A model generated the notes under the pieces. It saw nothing but the letters and a program-made list of their open reading frames with translations, was not told where the DNA came from and made no database searches. This document shows, piece after piece, positions 33,039 through 47,290 of a stretch of DNA of 64,000 bases; the first letter of the stretch is position 1; each line of letters opens with the position of its first letter. Both the position numbers and the translations under genes were made by a program. The stretch comes from Terana coerulea. Taxonomy: Eukaryota; Basidiomycota; Agaricomycetes; Polyporales; Phanerochaetaceae. Where the stretch lies: NCBI GenBank assembly GCA_024811115.1, contig JAKOGH010000109.1:1-64000 (forward strand), written 5' to 3'.

Positions 33039-34689
33039 GCCGTCTCTACTGTTCACGACCTCCAAGTTGCGGGCAATCTCGGCTGGTCATTTCGCCTCTG
33101 CCTTCCCCTTGACATTTCGCCCACTCGTTGACTGCCGGCGTGGCTGATATCGCGGGCATGACTATGCAAGTGACCGGCGGAAGCGCGGCACAGCGGTCAT
33201 GAAACTGAGTTCTGCAAGATGCAGGCTCAGCCCCCTCGATGATCACCACGGCATGACAACGAAGTTGGTGGGGTGTCGGCAGACTTGGCCGACGCCGCAT
33301 AACCATACGCTGCGAAGATCACCGTCTCCTTCCCGCCTGAGACTTTGGGACGAGCATGTTGATGTATAGGGCTCTGTTTTGGCATCAATGTCCGTAATTC
33401 ATACTACCCCAGCCAGTATTCTAGTTCCACATTCAGAATGATTCTGACTATACTATTCGTCACTGTACTACACACTATTTGTTTCCTCAATACTGTAATT
33501 TATGGCATACCCCTTGAAAGAACATGTAGAGGAATACCCCTGTCGGCGTCGATCTTTCACTTCCGAACCCTGACTGTGTTGATCATGACGCCAACAGTCA
33601 GGCTTGTATGCAACATTGGAGGCCGATAGAACTCCACGTCCATCCAGGAGGTTGCTACTTCCCAACGACGTCAATGGACTCCTGCTTCCGCAAATTTGTG
33701 CTCTCTATATGCTACTCCCCGTCGCTAGGCCGGCGTTGAGCAAAATGGGGTGCATGTCACCTTCAAACTTAGGACTGGTAGTTTCTGAGTCGCCTGTGAC
33801 AGGAGCAGATAACAAGTATGTGTCAAAGCTCCGAGCTAGTTGAACAACACCATAAGCACACACAGCTACAGTTGTACTGTACACATGCACACTTCAATGT
33901 AGTTACTCTAAATCATGGTCAAATGTGAAAGCAAACAAGTTATATTGTACTAGAGATGGGTGACTACGGTGTCGCAGCGCACCAGCCCAGGACCTAGACA
34001 ATGGCGCGGGACGTAGCTCCGGTATGTGCCTGAATAAGCCGGTTGTGTTGGACGCCGTAGGGAATTCTAAAATGTGGGTGTGCGCTTGAGGAACCCTGTA
34101 TACGTGATAACATGTGAGTCAAGGAGGTGTTTTAAAGGTGCTCTCTGTACATACCCTGAATGTCCCTGTCTGCCTTGAAGAATCTCTTGACCACTCCTAA
34201 GACGCCTGGCATCGTTGGCTTTTTGCGCTGTGTTCGCACACTGCATTGCTTAAGGTCGGCGCATACTGCACGCTGGTCTGTAGACAGCGCGGCCGCGCGG
34301 ACACCGGTCGAGTAAAGATGACTGGGGCCTCTATAAGGACGAAGATTCAGGCCTCTATGACGACGAGTCGGGTCTGCGGCGACGGGTACGACGATGGGTA
34401 CCCGTTCTGATACGGTCCTATGGCGCATCCCCGGCCTGCATATCGGTTAGTGTCGCATAGATGCAGATGATTGCTGCGACTCACCAGGGCTGTGGCCTTG
34501 ACCGCCCCGACCTCTAGCAGACCGCCCCCACGATTGTGTCGGAGAGCGTGTATGCAGTCGCGTACGCGTATAAATGCGGCTGTCGATGCAGGTTCGCGTC
34601 AGCGGCGTGCGATAGAACCAGAAGAACACGAAGGACTCACGTCATGGAGATCCGAACTGGCTGGCCGAGTGAAAATATTCCTCTGGGAG
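33039..34689. other. About 1.65 kb with no supported gene
   Basis: AT-richer than its surroundings, with only short frames and no recognisable motif or long repeat. Confidence 0.45.
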
Positions 34690-34880
34690 GGATTCGCGGT
34701 GAGATATATGAACGCGTTTGCGCGGAGCGAGTGGAGGTGGTGGGTCGTGCATGGTGCCGCGTGTGCGAGAGGAAGAGAGTGTGCAATGCTGTCGATTATC
34801 CTCGCCAGGAGGGCATATATATGTATACGTACCCAGACGGTGGACCTTGCCACGCTGTGACGAAGCCACCGGCGCGTTCA
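34690..34880 (+). promoter_or_regulatory. Promoter-like dispersed repeat, second copy
   Basis: Matches the minus strand of 5560-5800: GGATTCGCGGTGAGATATATGA, a GA-rich stretch, CATATATATGTATACGTACC and GCCACGCTGTGACGAAG. No convincing gene follows; a short + strand frame to 35039 has no recognisable domain. It may be a promoter copied without its gene, or part of an unrecognised small element. Confidence 0.35.
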
Positions 34881-35346
34881 GAAAGCCTAGACAGCATGGG
34901 CGAGGACAAAGGTCACATCTCCGGCCACTGTGGCGGTGGGGCCATGGTAAATTTGAGGACCAATCGACGTGTTGTGCGTTCGGTGGTCTTCGCAATCAAA
35001 GCACCGGTCGTGCTCCAGACTAAAGGAGGCCACACCTGAAAGACACAATCAGAGCTAGCGGACAATGGTTAGGCACACTGGATAGAAGAAAACACATGAG
35101 CGAAATGAGTAGAGACGAGGGACTGGTCGGATTGATAGCATATAGTGAGGTGAATGTGATGATCGGTGGAAGACGTGGATAGTATTCGGAAGGATTCGCA
35201 TATGCTTGTATTGTTTTCAAGGCTACAACATTTAACGTATTCTTGTTGAACATGTCACTCGTTCGTACTATACACCCTATTCTTTAATCCGCACTGTTCA
35301 TAAGCAAAACATAACCCAGTCTGACTGCGATACGGACAAACACACC

Positions 35347-37059
35347 TCAGGACCCATCGCTTTCCCCGCTCCCGCCCGTTCCCCGACATAGCTTCCACGC
35401 CGCCTCAGGGATCTCGAACTCCGAGAACCAACCACCATCCTTGCGGAACTGGTCACGCAGCTTCTTGTAAATCGTCCGCGGCCAGCGCACCTCGCGGATC
35501 GGCAGCGCATGCACGGGCCGCACGAGGCGTTGCCAAATCTCTGCCTCGCGAGCCTCGACGAGGAAGACGCAGTCTTGGACGGTGAGCTGGTGTACCGCGC
35601 AGTTTGGTTGCGCGAGGAAACGACGGAGTGCGTCGGCGTACCGCGGAAGCTGGTAGCACGTGCCGTCCGCACTCGCCCAGAGAGCGCACGGTTCCTCGTC
35701 TACGCCCGACGCCGCCAGCGTGAGTGCGTCGAGTGCGAAGCGCAACGTACCGGGAGCGCGGTCGTGCACCTCGTAGAAGCGAGTGCAGAGTGCCTCGAGT
35801 TCGCCGACGCCGCAGTGGACAAGCGTGAGTTGCGACAGCGAGCGGATGTGCTGCAGCATCAGCGTAATCATCGGCGTGTCGTAACTCTCCATGATGAGGT
35901 GCTTCATGTTAGGCATCTTCGATATGAGAGTGGACCAGTCTGGCGGCGGAGAGGCGTCCGCGGTGCGCAATTCGACGGTGAACTGGTAGCGCTGGCCGTG
36001 CGTGCCGATACCTGCACCTTCGACCTTGTCTCCCTTGCCTACTATGCGAAGCTCTTGCAGGCGGCGGAAAACCATCGGCGGTATGGCGTCTCTGAACATG
36101 GCGTCCGGGATGGTCTGGCCTTGCCTATCCATATGGATGTCGATCAAAGTCATGTCTTCGGAGGGCAGAAGGATAGACTGTAAGATGAGTACGGCGTAGG
36201 GAGTGGGAATGTTGAGAGTCAAAGCATGTAGCCGGCGCATTACGATGCGTTCGCGCGGAGGTTCTAAGGACCTGATCATATCTGGATGGCGAGGTCGATG
36301 CTGTAATGCGGGATCACATAGCTGGAGATTCAAGGTTTGGAGATCTGGCGAATCGCGGAAGAGAGACAGGATGTCCCGATCGCCTTCGGCAAAGCTGGGT
36401 CCTGTGTCGTTCATGACGATGCTGAGGTGCGTCAGGTGGACGTATATGCCCGGAGTCCATGGCAGGCGGCACTGGACAAGTTCCAGAGAGGTCAATTTCG
36501 GGAGGGTCTTTGTGATCTCGTGGGGCGGGAGGATACTGGCAGTGTGATGGTTGTAAGTGACAGACAGCTCCTCGAGGGCCGGCGCAGTGATATCCTGCCA
36601 GGATGGGGTATCATCGGACTGGCACGTGAGAGTGAGATGCGCTAGGCGGGAAAGAACGACGTTTGGGACCTGGGCGGATGTTCGGGCCTTGACAGCCAGC
36701 GCACAGTCGCGGCTTCTTCGAAGGAACAAGGCTGCGACTTCTGGCGGGAAAGCGGAGAAATCGAAGTGGCTCCACAGCAGCGAGTCTTGAAGGGCGACGG
36801 CACGCCACTGGGAGCAGGTCCGAGCTATGACCAGATTGACTTTGAAGTCCTCGCCACGCTTACAGGCCAGGCGGAAGATCATTTCGAGGACTTCCACGGG
36901 TAGCTTGTTTATGCCAGTGTAGGTGTTCCAGGCTCGGAGTAGGCGCGTAGCTGCACCATTGAGGACAGTGTGAAGCAGCTGTATAGTCGCAAGTTCCTTT
37001 TCGTATCCTGTGTCTGCGTTTGTCGAGATCCCACCAATGTTGATACTGGGCCGGGCCAT
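35347..37059 (-). CDS. F-box-like leucine-rich protein 1
   Basis: A single open frame of 570 residues. The F-box-like region is at about 50-100 (NKLPVEVLEMIFRLACKRG, then CSQWRAVALQDSLLWSHFDF). The rest consists of leucine-rich-repeat-like units (LTSLELVQCRLPWTPGIY, DSPDLQTLNLQLCDP). Such proteins often serve as substrate receptors of SCF ubiquitin ligases, the F-box contacting Skp1 and the repeats the target; the target here is unknown. Two other loci in the window (44261-46032 and 52362-53853) share its layout and the CRLPW motif, and 38276-38717 is a fragment of the same family. No introns are needed. There is no signal peptide. Confidence 0.8.
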   Translation of the reverse strand: MARPSINIGGISTNADTGYEKELATIQLLHTVLNGAATRLLRAWNTYTGINKLPVEVLEMIFRLACKRGEDFKVNLVIARTCSQWRAVALQDSLLWSHFDFSAFPPEVAALFLRRSRDCALAVKARTSAQVPNVVLSRLAHLTLTCQSDDTPSWQDITAPALEELSVTYNHHTASILPPHEITKTLPKLTSLELVQCRLPWTPGIYVHLTHLSIVMNDTGPSFAEGDRDILSLFRDSPDLQTLNLQLCDPALQHRPRHPDMIRSLEPPRERIVMRRLHALTLNIPTPYAVLILQSILLPSEDMTLIDIHMDRQGQTIPDAMFRDAIPPMVFRRLQELRIVGKGDKVEGAGIGTHGQRYQFTVELRTADASPPPDWSTLISKMPNMKHLIMESYDTPMITLMLQHIRSLSQLTLVHCGVGELEALCTRFYEVHDRAPGTLRFALDALTLAASGVDEEPCALWASADGTCYQLPRYADALRRFLAQPNCAVHQLTVQDCVFLVEAREAEIWQRLVRPVHALPIREVRWPRTIYKKLRDQFRKDGGWFSEFEIPEAAWKLCRGTGGSGESDGS

Positions 37060-37112
37060 CGACGATCAGTATCGCACAAGCCCACGTTGCATTGGGTTTG
37101 AGGGCTCACCAT

Positions 37113-38275
37113 TCTTCAAACGACCACAAAGAATCGACGAGCTTCGTTACTTTCCTCAGTCGTGTGCCGTCAGTTATGACCGACTGATAAGAACCTTGAG
37201 TCACAGTCATCACTGCGTGATAATGAGCGCTGACGAGAACATGGCGACCTCAGTTAAGTGCACAGCTGCTCACTCGGTGGTATGGGTGATGAGTTATGTG
37301 TTCGAAAACGCACAGATGCAGCCTCTTAAGCTTTGTAAGAGGCGACCCCACAACAGACACTGCAACGAGGGGGATGCATGGTCACATTGCTCCGCCGCGT
37401 CTAAGTGTCCACGGGGATTAGACTGGATTAGACGGGATTTACCACGGCGAAGAACAACATGACGCACCGTTACTAACCATCCGCGGAAAGCATTCCCGAA
37501 CTGCCTTGCTTGGATGCCTCAGTGAAGCCCAGCCCGACGTCGATGCCCCGTCTCCGAAGCCAAATCCACGATGAAGTGCGGAGTTTGCTGCCTCGTGTGT
37601 ACATAAATAACGGTTGGCGACGCTGTATATCCGCTGCTGTAGGTGCTATGCCGCTTGCGATGTAAGGTGTGTGTATCGAGCGATGGATGTGGCTCCGGGG
37701 TACGTTGACGTCGTGGTGCAGGAGAAAGGACGAAGGCGCCCAAGTTAACCAGCGAGTGTTTTCGACTTGTTCTCCGACCGCCTGTGCTTTGCGCCTTATT
37801 TTGCCTCAAACTTACGAACTCTCGAGTAATGTTCGCTTTGAGATTGGTACAGTATGTATTGTATTGGTCGCGGATAAGCACTGATATGATATCGTCATTA
37901 GGCTAGCCGTGCAGTCTTGTCACAATGCGCCAGCCTGCCCGTACGTCAAGTCAACTTCGAAGACTCGGTCATGTTTTCCGTGACCGCAATATGTCTATAG
38001 CAATAGGCCAAACCTCCATATACTTGTAACCTCCATATCATGCGAATTTGTTCCTGTTACGATACTATGCCTACACATCGCCGGTTCGGAATAAAGCGGC
38101 ACTAAAGCAGAGTATTCGATAGTCTCCGCAGGAATACCTAGGAATACCCTCAAGAATTGATTCCGATGGACGCCCACCGCGCGTACTAGCAACGTATACG
38201 GTAATGAATAAGAACAGGCGTACGGACACTAGAGTTTGAAAGCTGACCACAAACCGCGTTCGTATGCGACCCTGG
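37113..38275. other. About 1.2 kb with no supported gene
   Basis: No recognisable frame. It contains the short GCCTCTTA/TAAGAGGC hairpin at 37321-37343. Confidence 0.45.
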
Positions 38276-38717
38276 TCACTCCTTGTCCGTCTCCTGGCTC
38301 GTCTTCCACGCGTCCTGTGAAAACTCGCTGTATCTGTCGTGACGATTATCCCTGATGCGATACTTTGTCCCCGGCCATAAGATTTGAGGGATCGGGAGCT
38401 GAGCGCTGAGCGATGAACAGGTTTGACCAGTAATCCCATACATCCGAGTCGACTCTGACTTCAAATGTACATGAAGCGAACTGGAGAGTGTGGGTTAGAC
38501 GGCCCGGTTTATTGAGCAGCTGATGCAAGCACGAAGTAAACTGTGCGAGATGGGCCCGAAGTGTAGGGTAGAAGGAATCGAGTCGGCCCGCAGAGCCATA
38601 CCAGTGTCCTATGTCGCAGTTCTTCAGTTCCATACAATCCAATGCGAAACGCAACGAATGCGCTGCATAAAACCGGTCGCTAAGCGCCTCAAGAGTGGCC
38701 ATTTTGAAGCCCACCAA
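38276..38717 (-). pseudogene. C-terminal fragment of an F-box-like protein
   Basis: The minus strand reads LEALSDRFYAAHSLRFALDCMEL, then YPTLRAHLAQF and DVWDYWSNL, aligning with the C-terminal part of F-box-like protein 1 (LEALCTRFYEVHD, FALDALTL, EIWQRL). The N-terminal F-box and most repeats are absent. It lies 1.2 kb from the intact gene on the same strand and is best read as the tail of a truncated tandem copy. Confidence 0.65.
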
Positions 38718-38853
38718 ACTTGTATAGAAAGATCACTGGGTCGGGGTCTATGTGACGTCAAACTGGGTGCATAGCATAACACGTCCGGCGAATGCAATTT
38801 GGTGTTGTAAGTCTGAGCATAGGCAGAAGCAATGTATAGTCACAAATATCGCG

Positions 38854-40707
38854 CTATATCTTCGCCATTTCCAGGATCCTTCGGTAGTCCTGACATACGC
38901 TACGGAACGTCTCTTCGAGCTTCTCCTGTCGCTCCTTCTTTTCGAGCTGCATGAGCACTTCCTGTAATCGTCGGATGTAATTCAGTCAATGGTCCACAAG
39001 CCCATGAAGAAGGGTGAAAAGACACGGGGAAGGATCACGTACAAAGTTGAAGCGATACAGCCGCTCCTTCACCTGCAGCCGGTATGCCTTCATCGAGCGC
39101 GCGTCAGTTTCGTCAATGTGCATGAGCTGCAGCATCTCCACGAGACGTGAGAATTGTCTCTGCACCCTCTTTGTCAGCATCACCTCCAACAAAGCTCAAC
39201 TTGGAGGTACGCACTCCAGCAATTTTTAGCTGCGCCCGCCTCCGCTCCATCCACGCCCGCTCGACAGGGGGACCCATCTTACCCACGCTCTCACGGGCCC
39301 TTCCCTTCCCCTTGCCCGTTCTGACCGGGCCCACACCACCCGTGCCCTCGCGACCCGCAAACCCACCTTCACCAAACGCCTCGCCCATGAATGTCTTGTC
39401 TGCGACGAGCATTCGCAGGTCGCACCGGTCGCGCAGGTCTTCGAACGCCTCGGCGGGGTCCTCAACCGTGAGCTCTGCAATGTCTTCCCGCGCACATACG
39501 TAGCGGTAGATGGCGGTGTACAATGCGGCGCCGTGCCCACGCGCTTGGTACGGAGGGAGGATGACAAACTGGGAGAGCCGCATGCGCACACGCGCCGGGA
39601 AGCAGTAGAATGGGTAGAGCGAGGAATAGCCGATGAAATGGTATGTGTGGCTTGGTGTGGAGGTAGACGTTGAGGCGGAGGGTGAGGCACGAGTACGCTT
39701 TTCGTATCTGGTGAGGACGGAGTAGCTAGGTTGTAAGTGGAAGAAAGCGGTTGTGATATGTGCACGCACAGACAAACGGAATTCCCAGGCGTGGTCGCTG
39801 TCTTCAATATAAGAACCGCCTTCGATGTACAGTAATATGAATAGCTGCATTCGCTGGTGATATTCTTTGAAACCTGGGGTATCGAAGGTAGCCTTGAATA
39901 TATCGTGTGAGTCGGCATGCATTACAGACGCGGTGGAAATGGCAGACGTACATGCCAGACCTCGTACTGCAGCTCCTCCGCTTCGCCTTCTTCGCCAATT
40001 GGAGAGCGTTTCGTATACTCATACACCTTATCACCGAAAGGCTTGAATGCGGTGGCGTCTTCCTCAACCTTTTGCTGGAACTTCGCGAGGTCGGTCTCAT
40101 ATACTGTAACAACAGTAACAGTGAGTACACGCGCCACAATAGTCGTGAGAGAAGGTTACGGGCACACCTGGCGGTATGAATTTCTCGAACAGCCCTTTCA
40201 CATCGTCTACAGGCGCGGAACCAGAGAGCTTGTCGGTATATGCGACATTGAGATACGTTGCAAGTGACCCAGATGCCAGCTTGAGCTACACGAAGGAAAG
40301 AGTATGAGTTTCGGGTTCAACTGAGTTGATCTCATGGCAGAACGCGTCGAAACGCGGCTAAGTGCCGGAGGATAGTTCCCGAGCGACTGCTCTTGAGCTG
40401 GGTCATGCTCGCGGGCTGACTTTTCGTGCTGACGCTCTCTTCCATGCCCTTAACACAAGACGAGATAACGAGCTACTCACATCAATTCTCAAGTCCTTGT
40501 ACCCATATAGCTTTTCGTCCTCTCCATATATCTACAACCACCTTTCGCTGTCAACTTCCACCGCCACTGCCGCTCGCGCGATATACGTACAGGATACGTG
40601 AACGCAGGGTTGAACACGACCTCGTCTTCGTCGGAACTGTTGTCGACCTCAGCGCGTACGAGTGCAATTTTGAGTACATCGTTCGAGTCGGCCGTCCAGT
40701 CGGCCAT
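38854..40707 (-). CDS. hat1: Histone acetyltransferase type B catalytic subunit HAT1
   Basis: HAT1 acetylates new histone H4 on Lys5 and Lys12 before chromatin assembly, acting with the Hat2/RbAp46-type partner. Exons 40591-40707, 40481-40531, 40168-40285, 39952-40103, 39774-39892, 39215-39725, 39043-39159 and 38854-38961 join in phase to 430 residues. Family marks are AFTYPIYGEDEKLYGYKDL (N-terminal domain), ATFDTPGFKEYHQRMQLF, the GNAT core RLSQFVILPPYQARGHG (acetyl-CoA-binding Q/RxxGxG/A form), ELTVEDPAEAFEDLRD and the C-terminal YRLQVKERLYRFNF. The 48-nt intron at 39726-39773 is a multiple of three, and reading through it is also open. A Gly-rich insert follows the core. The gene is intact and on the same strand as the peroxidase next to it. 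Confidence 0.9.
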
Positions 40708-41212
40708 GGCAAAGGAGTGGGTGCGAAGTGAGTGTGAACGGCAGGAGGAAGTTGGAACACTCGGCTGTGGCCAATTATTGCAGACGCTGGAATGGCTCTA
40801 GCGCCTAGACGGTTTGTTCCGCGCCACCACGTCCCGTTAACGCTGAACCTACCTAGAACCTACCGTCGAGGCGTCGAGTCGGATCGACCGAACCTCGTAT
40901 GGCATAATATATGGAGTTCGACGTTCAGTTCATATTCGCCAATAATATGTATTCTGCTACAAGTATCCCCCTTGCGTACTCGCAAGTCAAGCCACTGACC
41001 ACCCCCGGGCCCTATCCGCTCGCAGCACAGTAAGTACTGATTTAAAGCGCGCCAGACAGGTTGGCAAGGGCAAGTTCGGCTCTTACTTAATTCTTCTCAC
41101 ACAGGAAAGAGTAAGCCTTCAACCTCATAAAGTCTACATTAAATACGATGCATGGAAAAATACGACAATACAGATCCTACTGGTAAAAATCTAACATCAC
41201 ATGTGCCGTGCA
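40708..41212. other. About 500 bp between hat1 and the peroxidase gene
   Basis: Contains the hat1 promoter region and the 3' flank of manganese peroxidase 1. No gene or strong motif is seen. Confidence 0.45.
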
Positions 41213-42702
<1,490 letters not shown>

Positions 42703-42823
42703 TGTAAAGTCAGGCAAAAGGCGGCCGATGTAGGAGATGTAAGAGCAGTTGCTCGATGTGCTGAGGAGAAAAGCGAGTGGAGAGCTCGAGTGTCCTGAGG
42801 ACATTGGCAGCAACCTGACCAGC

Positions 42824-42917
42824 TTTTATAGCTTCAAAAATCACCCTTTGCTAGCAACAAATGAGCGGTTTGACCAGTGACGGCTGTCGGCTTTCTTGCA
42901 CTCACAGGACTGTGGGT
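42824..42917 (-). promoter_or_regulatory. Promoter of manganese peroxidase 1
   Basis: TATAAAA at 42824-42830, 122 bp upstream of the start codon. Further upstream, at 42901-42917, lies a 17-bp motif whose coding-strand core is ACCCACAGTCCTG; the same motif stands at the same distance from the second MnP start. In the 5' leader TGTCCTGAGGA at 42791-42801 is also shared with the other gene. Confidence 0.6.
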
Positions 42918-44260
42918 CACCAAGGGACGGTACCGCGCGGGGAACCACTCCTCTGGGCTACTCATCTGTAGCTGACCCCGTCTGTCGGTACATGACCCAC
43001 CGCTGCTTCATGCTCAGTGGGAGCGAGCCCGCATCTTTGGGCAGCGCTTACTGAGCGTTGGGACAAATGTTTGCTTGATCAAGTTTGAACCTGGCTCTAC
43101 CGCTGTTGAAAGGCTGTGAGACTGATCCAAAACAGTGGATTGAAAAGGTACAATGGCAACTTCTGTAGCCGTGGAAGGCAGCATACATGTCACTCTGAAC
43201 AGCTTTCAACCTTGAACGAGCCAGACACACATCTCCTATCCGTCGGTCCAGTGTTGAGTCACAAGCTACCCCTTGATGAACTCTGGAATAGAGGAGAACT
43301 ATGAGCACGACCATGGCGCAGGGTATAGGTACCGTCTGCGCCCAATTATGCGAGTCCGTCAAGTTCTGCGCCTTCAAGAGTATGACGTATCGTACCTTGT
43401 GGATTTTTCGCGTCGCCTTGCTCAAAGTCGAATAGGTGAGTAGTTGGCTGATATTCGCGAATCCAAAGATGCAAATCTATTTTCACAGAAGTTGAGTCAC
43501 TTATGCTGGGCAGACGTGCCAAGCACATACCTTGTACCAGTATCGCCGACATGCCCGTAGCTCGTGAGACTGATAGACGAGTGTTCGCCCTCTCCGAGCC
43601 GACGAACCCACTGATCCGGAGGTTGCATGGGAAGAGGGCATCGTGCAGCTACAATCTGAGTCCTGAAAATGTCACAGTAGAGTACCAGCGCATCGATTTG
43701 AATCAGGCATTTCTGCCACGGAAGGTCAATAGCTATTCTCACAAACACAGCCTGGGAGGCCTGCCACGAGAGCGATATAAGGATACCAATTTCCTCAAGC
43801 AGCATAACCGACGTTGACCGGGCCCGGAGAAGCCAACATGCTGAGACCAGTTCTTGAGCCATTCATGCTCTCGGTATAGAACACAACGGAGCTTCCGACT
43901 GCCGAGTGGGAAAATAGGCAATTTCAGCGATGTATCATGCCATAGTCCGAGAAAAAACTATCCAATTACCTGTGAGTCAATTGAAAGGGTTTTGTGCAAT
44001 CACTGCCACACATGATAAAGACTGAGCCTATTGAACGTACTCGCAGATGGAAGCCAACTTGAACCCTCTAGCCTCGCCCCCAGGTCAGCCGCTTACGTAA
44101 GACTTTTGATGCCAGCGCTAAGCATACTAGCGCCCACTTAGGCCTATACAGTGACGAGTCGCACAAAACGCTGAAACCTTCACCAAAAAAAACAGTGTTT
44201 CGCATTCTGCGCAGAAAAAACAGCAGCAGAGACTATATTGTTATAATTCATAAATACCAC
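42918..44260. other. About 1.3 kb with no supported gene
   Basis: Upstream DNA of manganese peroxidase 1. Several short frames overlap on both strands without a motif. Confidence 0.45.
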
Positions 44261-46032
44261 TCACAAGAGATCGATAGTTACCCCTACTCGAGTATTTCCC
44301 TCAGTAGACAGAAGAAACTGTGAACCGGTCCACCGCACATCCACAGTACCGAGCTCCTGTAGAACTGAAATCAACTCCAAAGCTTTCGCTCGCTCTCCCA
44401 CGAAGATTCGACATCGATCGATATTCAAACACTGTAGACCGTCTGGAAGGTGCCAACGTAGCGCTTGCAGGTCCAAGGACCCACCATCGACAGCTTGATC
44501 CCATGTCGACAATCGACCGAAGAAGGAGCATTCGGCGAGCTGGAATGTGTGAAGATGCTCGGGCAGCATCGCACAGAGTACGAGCAGGCCCTTAAGCTCT
44601 GACTCTCGATAGCGGAGAGAAGAAGTCCATCTCGACAGAGTGAAACTTCGTAGATGAGGCAGGCATGAGCCCCGTATGACCCCAGTGGGCGACAGCGTAG
44701 CCAAAAGAGCGCCCGCAGAGACCAGAATCTCTCCTCCCACAGTCAACTCCGTCAAGGAAGAGACGTTGTTGAGGAGTGGAAGTATGTCGCAAGTCCCGAG
44801 GCCGCCGCTCATATACGCGTGATCAATAAGCGACAGACGTTCCAGGTGGGGAAGAGAGTGCTGCGAAAAGGCCGTGACGCATCGACTAAATTCTGCGTCG
44901 CTGGTCTCGTAGTACGGGTGGCCATCGATGGTGAGCTGGTACTCTGCGCCGTCCTCCCGCCGGCCGAAGCCCTCGACCCAATGGTGATAGCGACTCAAGC
45001 GACAGATAGTGAGCTCTCGTAGGTGACTGAAGAGCGTAGCTGGGAGATACGATGAACTGGCGAGTAAACTTGAAATCCGTCGGTCGGGGCTCTCCAGCAG
45101 AACATACTTGAGGGCTTTGTCTGAAAGTGATATCGCGCCGAGGAGGTAAAGAATGTATGGCAGTGGCAGGATGAGCGTAAGCTCTTGTAGGAAGCGAACT
45201 GGGATACGCCGCTCGCGGCACGGCTTGGACAGGCCTCCAATGTCTGGAAGCACGGGATCTGGGTTGTGCTCGACAAAATCAAGATGAAGGCTCTGTAAAT
45301 TGGGAGAGTCCTCGAAGATAACCAAAGGTCGTGCCCGTCTCCGAAGGCAGCTGGAGACGACGTACGAATCTTGAGGTGTGAAAGGTTACGGTAGGTTCCC
45401 CTTTGCCACGGAAGGCAGCACTTGTGCAGCTCTAGGCGCGCAAGCGTAGGAAGTTTGGAAGTGAGCCCACCGGAATACACCTGATGCATGCCCCAAATTT
45501 CGTTGTCATGGCGGCGTGGCGGCAAGAGTATCAGCTCTCTCGTCATTGGCGAAGACAACATGGCGCCCCAGCATGGAATCACGAACGTGAAAGGCTGGTA
45601 GAAGAGGACTTCGGTGCGAAACAAGATATCCTTGCAAAGCGCGTCTCGTTCCCGGTGTCGTTCGGGGTCTTGTCCGTACCATGCGCGGTAAAGATGAACA
45701 GTGAGTGGACAGGACTTGCTCCGTGCGATGAAGAGGCGAGTTAAATGCATCGAACGAAAGTCGACGTAGGTCCATAGTCTTGGGAGACCAACGGACAACA
45801 GCCTCCAATGGGCACAAGTCCAGGAGATGTGGAGATTCGTATCAGACACGTCCTGATATTCCAGGGGATGCGAAGGATGATTACAAGCCAAAGCAAAGAC
45901 GGGTTGGAGTATTTCTGTAGGCAACCTGACGATTCCACGGCAAGTTGAGTCGCCCGCTAAAGTTGATAGCTTTGTCCTTGCCAACAGTGGTGTCTCCACG
46001 GAATCTGTGGCTTGAAACGATTGCGTATCCAT
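44261..46032 (-). CDS. F-box-like leucine-rich protein 2, one frame break
   Basis: From ATG 46032 the frame runs through an F-box-like region (VRLPTEILQPVFALACNH, then CAHWRLLSVGLPRLWTYVDF) and leucine-rich units including LELHKCCLPWQRGTY, up to about 45325. There a T run (AAA on the + strand at 45324-45326) is one base short; the next frame continues as LVIFEDSPNLQSLHLDF and runs to the stop at 44261, giving about 590 residues. The layout equals F-box-like protein 1. A substrate-receptor role in an SCF complex is inferred from the family. The break lies in a homopolymer, so an assembly error is likely. Confidence 0.7.
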
Positions 46033-47290
46033 GCCTCCCTTGATCGAAGTCTATTACTCATGCCGTTAGTGTTGAACACGTGCCGCAGTCGTGTAAATTA
46101 CACGAACCAGGTTGATCTACCAAGCAAGGTTGTCGTCGCTGCGAACAGCTACAAAGGTGAGACGATCACTTGTTTTTACCGGGTGCGACTGTCACTAGGC
46201 ATAACGTCAGCTTCTCTTCCGACAGAGCAGCGAGTAGACTGAAACTTACACGACGCAGTCTATCACTTTATCAAGGAACGCAGCCAAGGTATTCTGGCGT
46301 AGCCGCGGCAAGCAACAGATGCGGGCTGCTCAATAGGGTTGTCTTCCAATGCATGGCATGTTATATATAGTGAAATGTCCGCCAGGATGCCGCACAAGCT
46401 GACGGGTCGAAGCGAGACATCGTCGAAAGCGCCATTCATGAGGCCCGACAGCACTGTGACACAAGCAAGAAGTGTCGGCGGTTGGCTGAAGGGCTATCTG
46501 TGCGTCCGCGCTCGGGGTTCAATTCGCCCTGAGCGTTCGGGCGGATGGTGGCGCCTCCATGGTGAGACGTTTCATCCAAAGTACTTGGTGAGGCGGTGCA
46601 GGGGGGCGGGTCAACAAGTGATAACGAGAATCATAAACCGCAGTTGATTTGCAGGGTTCGTGAGGATGGCGGCATATTTGTCACTGTGCACGTTGGCTGA
46701 GTGCTGGCAGTCGTAAGGAGCCTTGTCAGCGTCAGTGCGCCCAGTATCTTGAATTGTTACTGGAATACTTATACCAGTGATTACTCACTTGGATAGAGGA
46801 CTGAATCCATCGAGCGTGATTGCGTTGCTTGTTGAAGTCACAAGCTCCCGTGTGCGGTGATTTGAGGCGTATGGTACTCTTCCGTAGTGCTGAATTTCTG
46901 TAGGCAGCGTCGTGGCCGCGGTGTTAGTTCAAATCTCAGATCTCAGATCTCCAGTACTCAATTATGCGGGCGCCCTGGCCAACTATTGATCGCCATCACG
47001 GCAGAAGCCGGGATCCCGAGAACGCGTCTAAACGGAGGTCGAGCTTGCAGACGGGCTTGTCACTCCTTCGTTCCTTCCGCCATCTTCCCCGTCAATACAG
47101 TATTAAGCAGCCTCGTAGTGCCTGCTTGATTCTTCTTTGTTTACTACCCTTTTCTTCTTGCCTCTCTCGTAATCCGGGTCACCGTTCCTTTCACGACACG
47201 AACGTTCCGACGGGCTGTTATGCCGGTGCAGCCTTGAAGTTATCCGTACCGTTTTGAAGATCTCGCGTTCAAGACACGGAAAGTACCCAG
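46033..47290. promoter_or_regulatory. Divergent region between F-box-like gene 2 and the SCAP gene
   Basis: About 1.26 kb containing both promoters. A short tandem of AGATCTC units at 46925-46945 stands out; a related ATCTCAGATCTC occurs at about 52095-52107 upstream of F-box-like gene 3. I could not identify a sterol-regulatory element with confidence. Confidence 0.35.
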
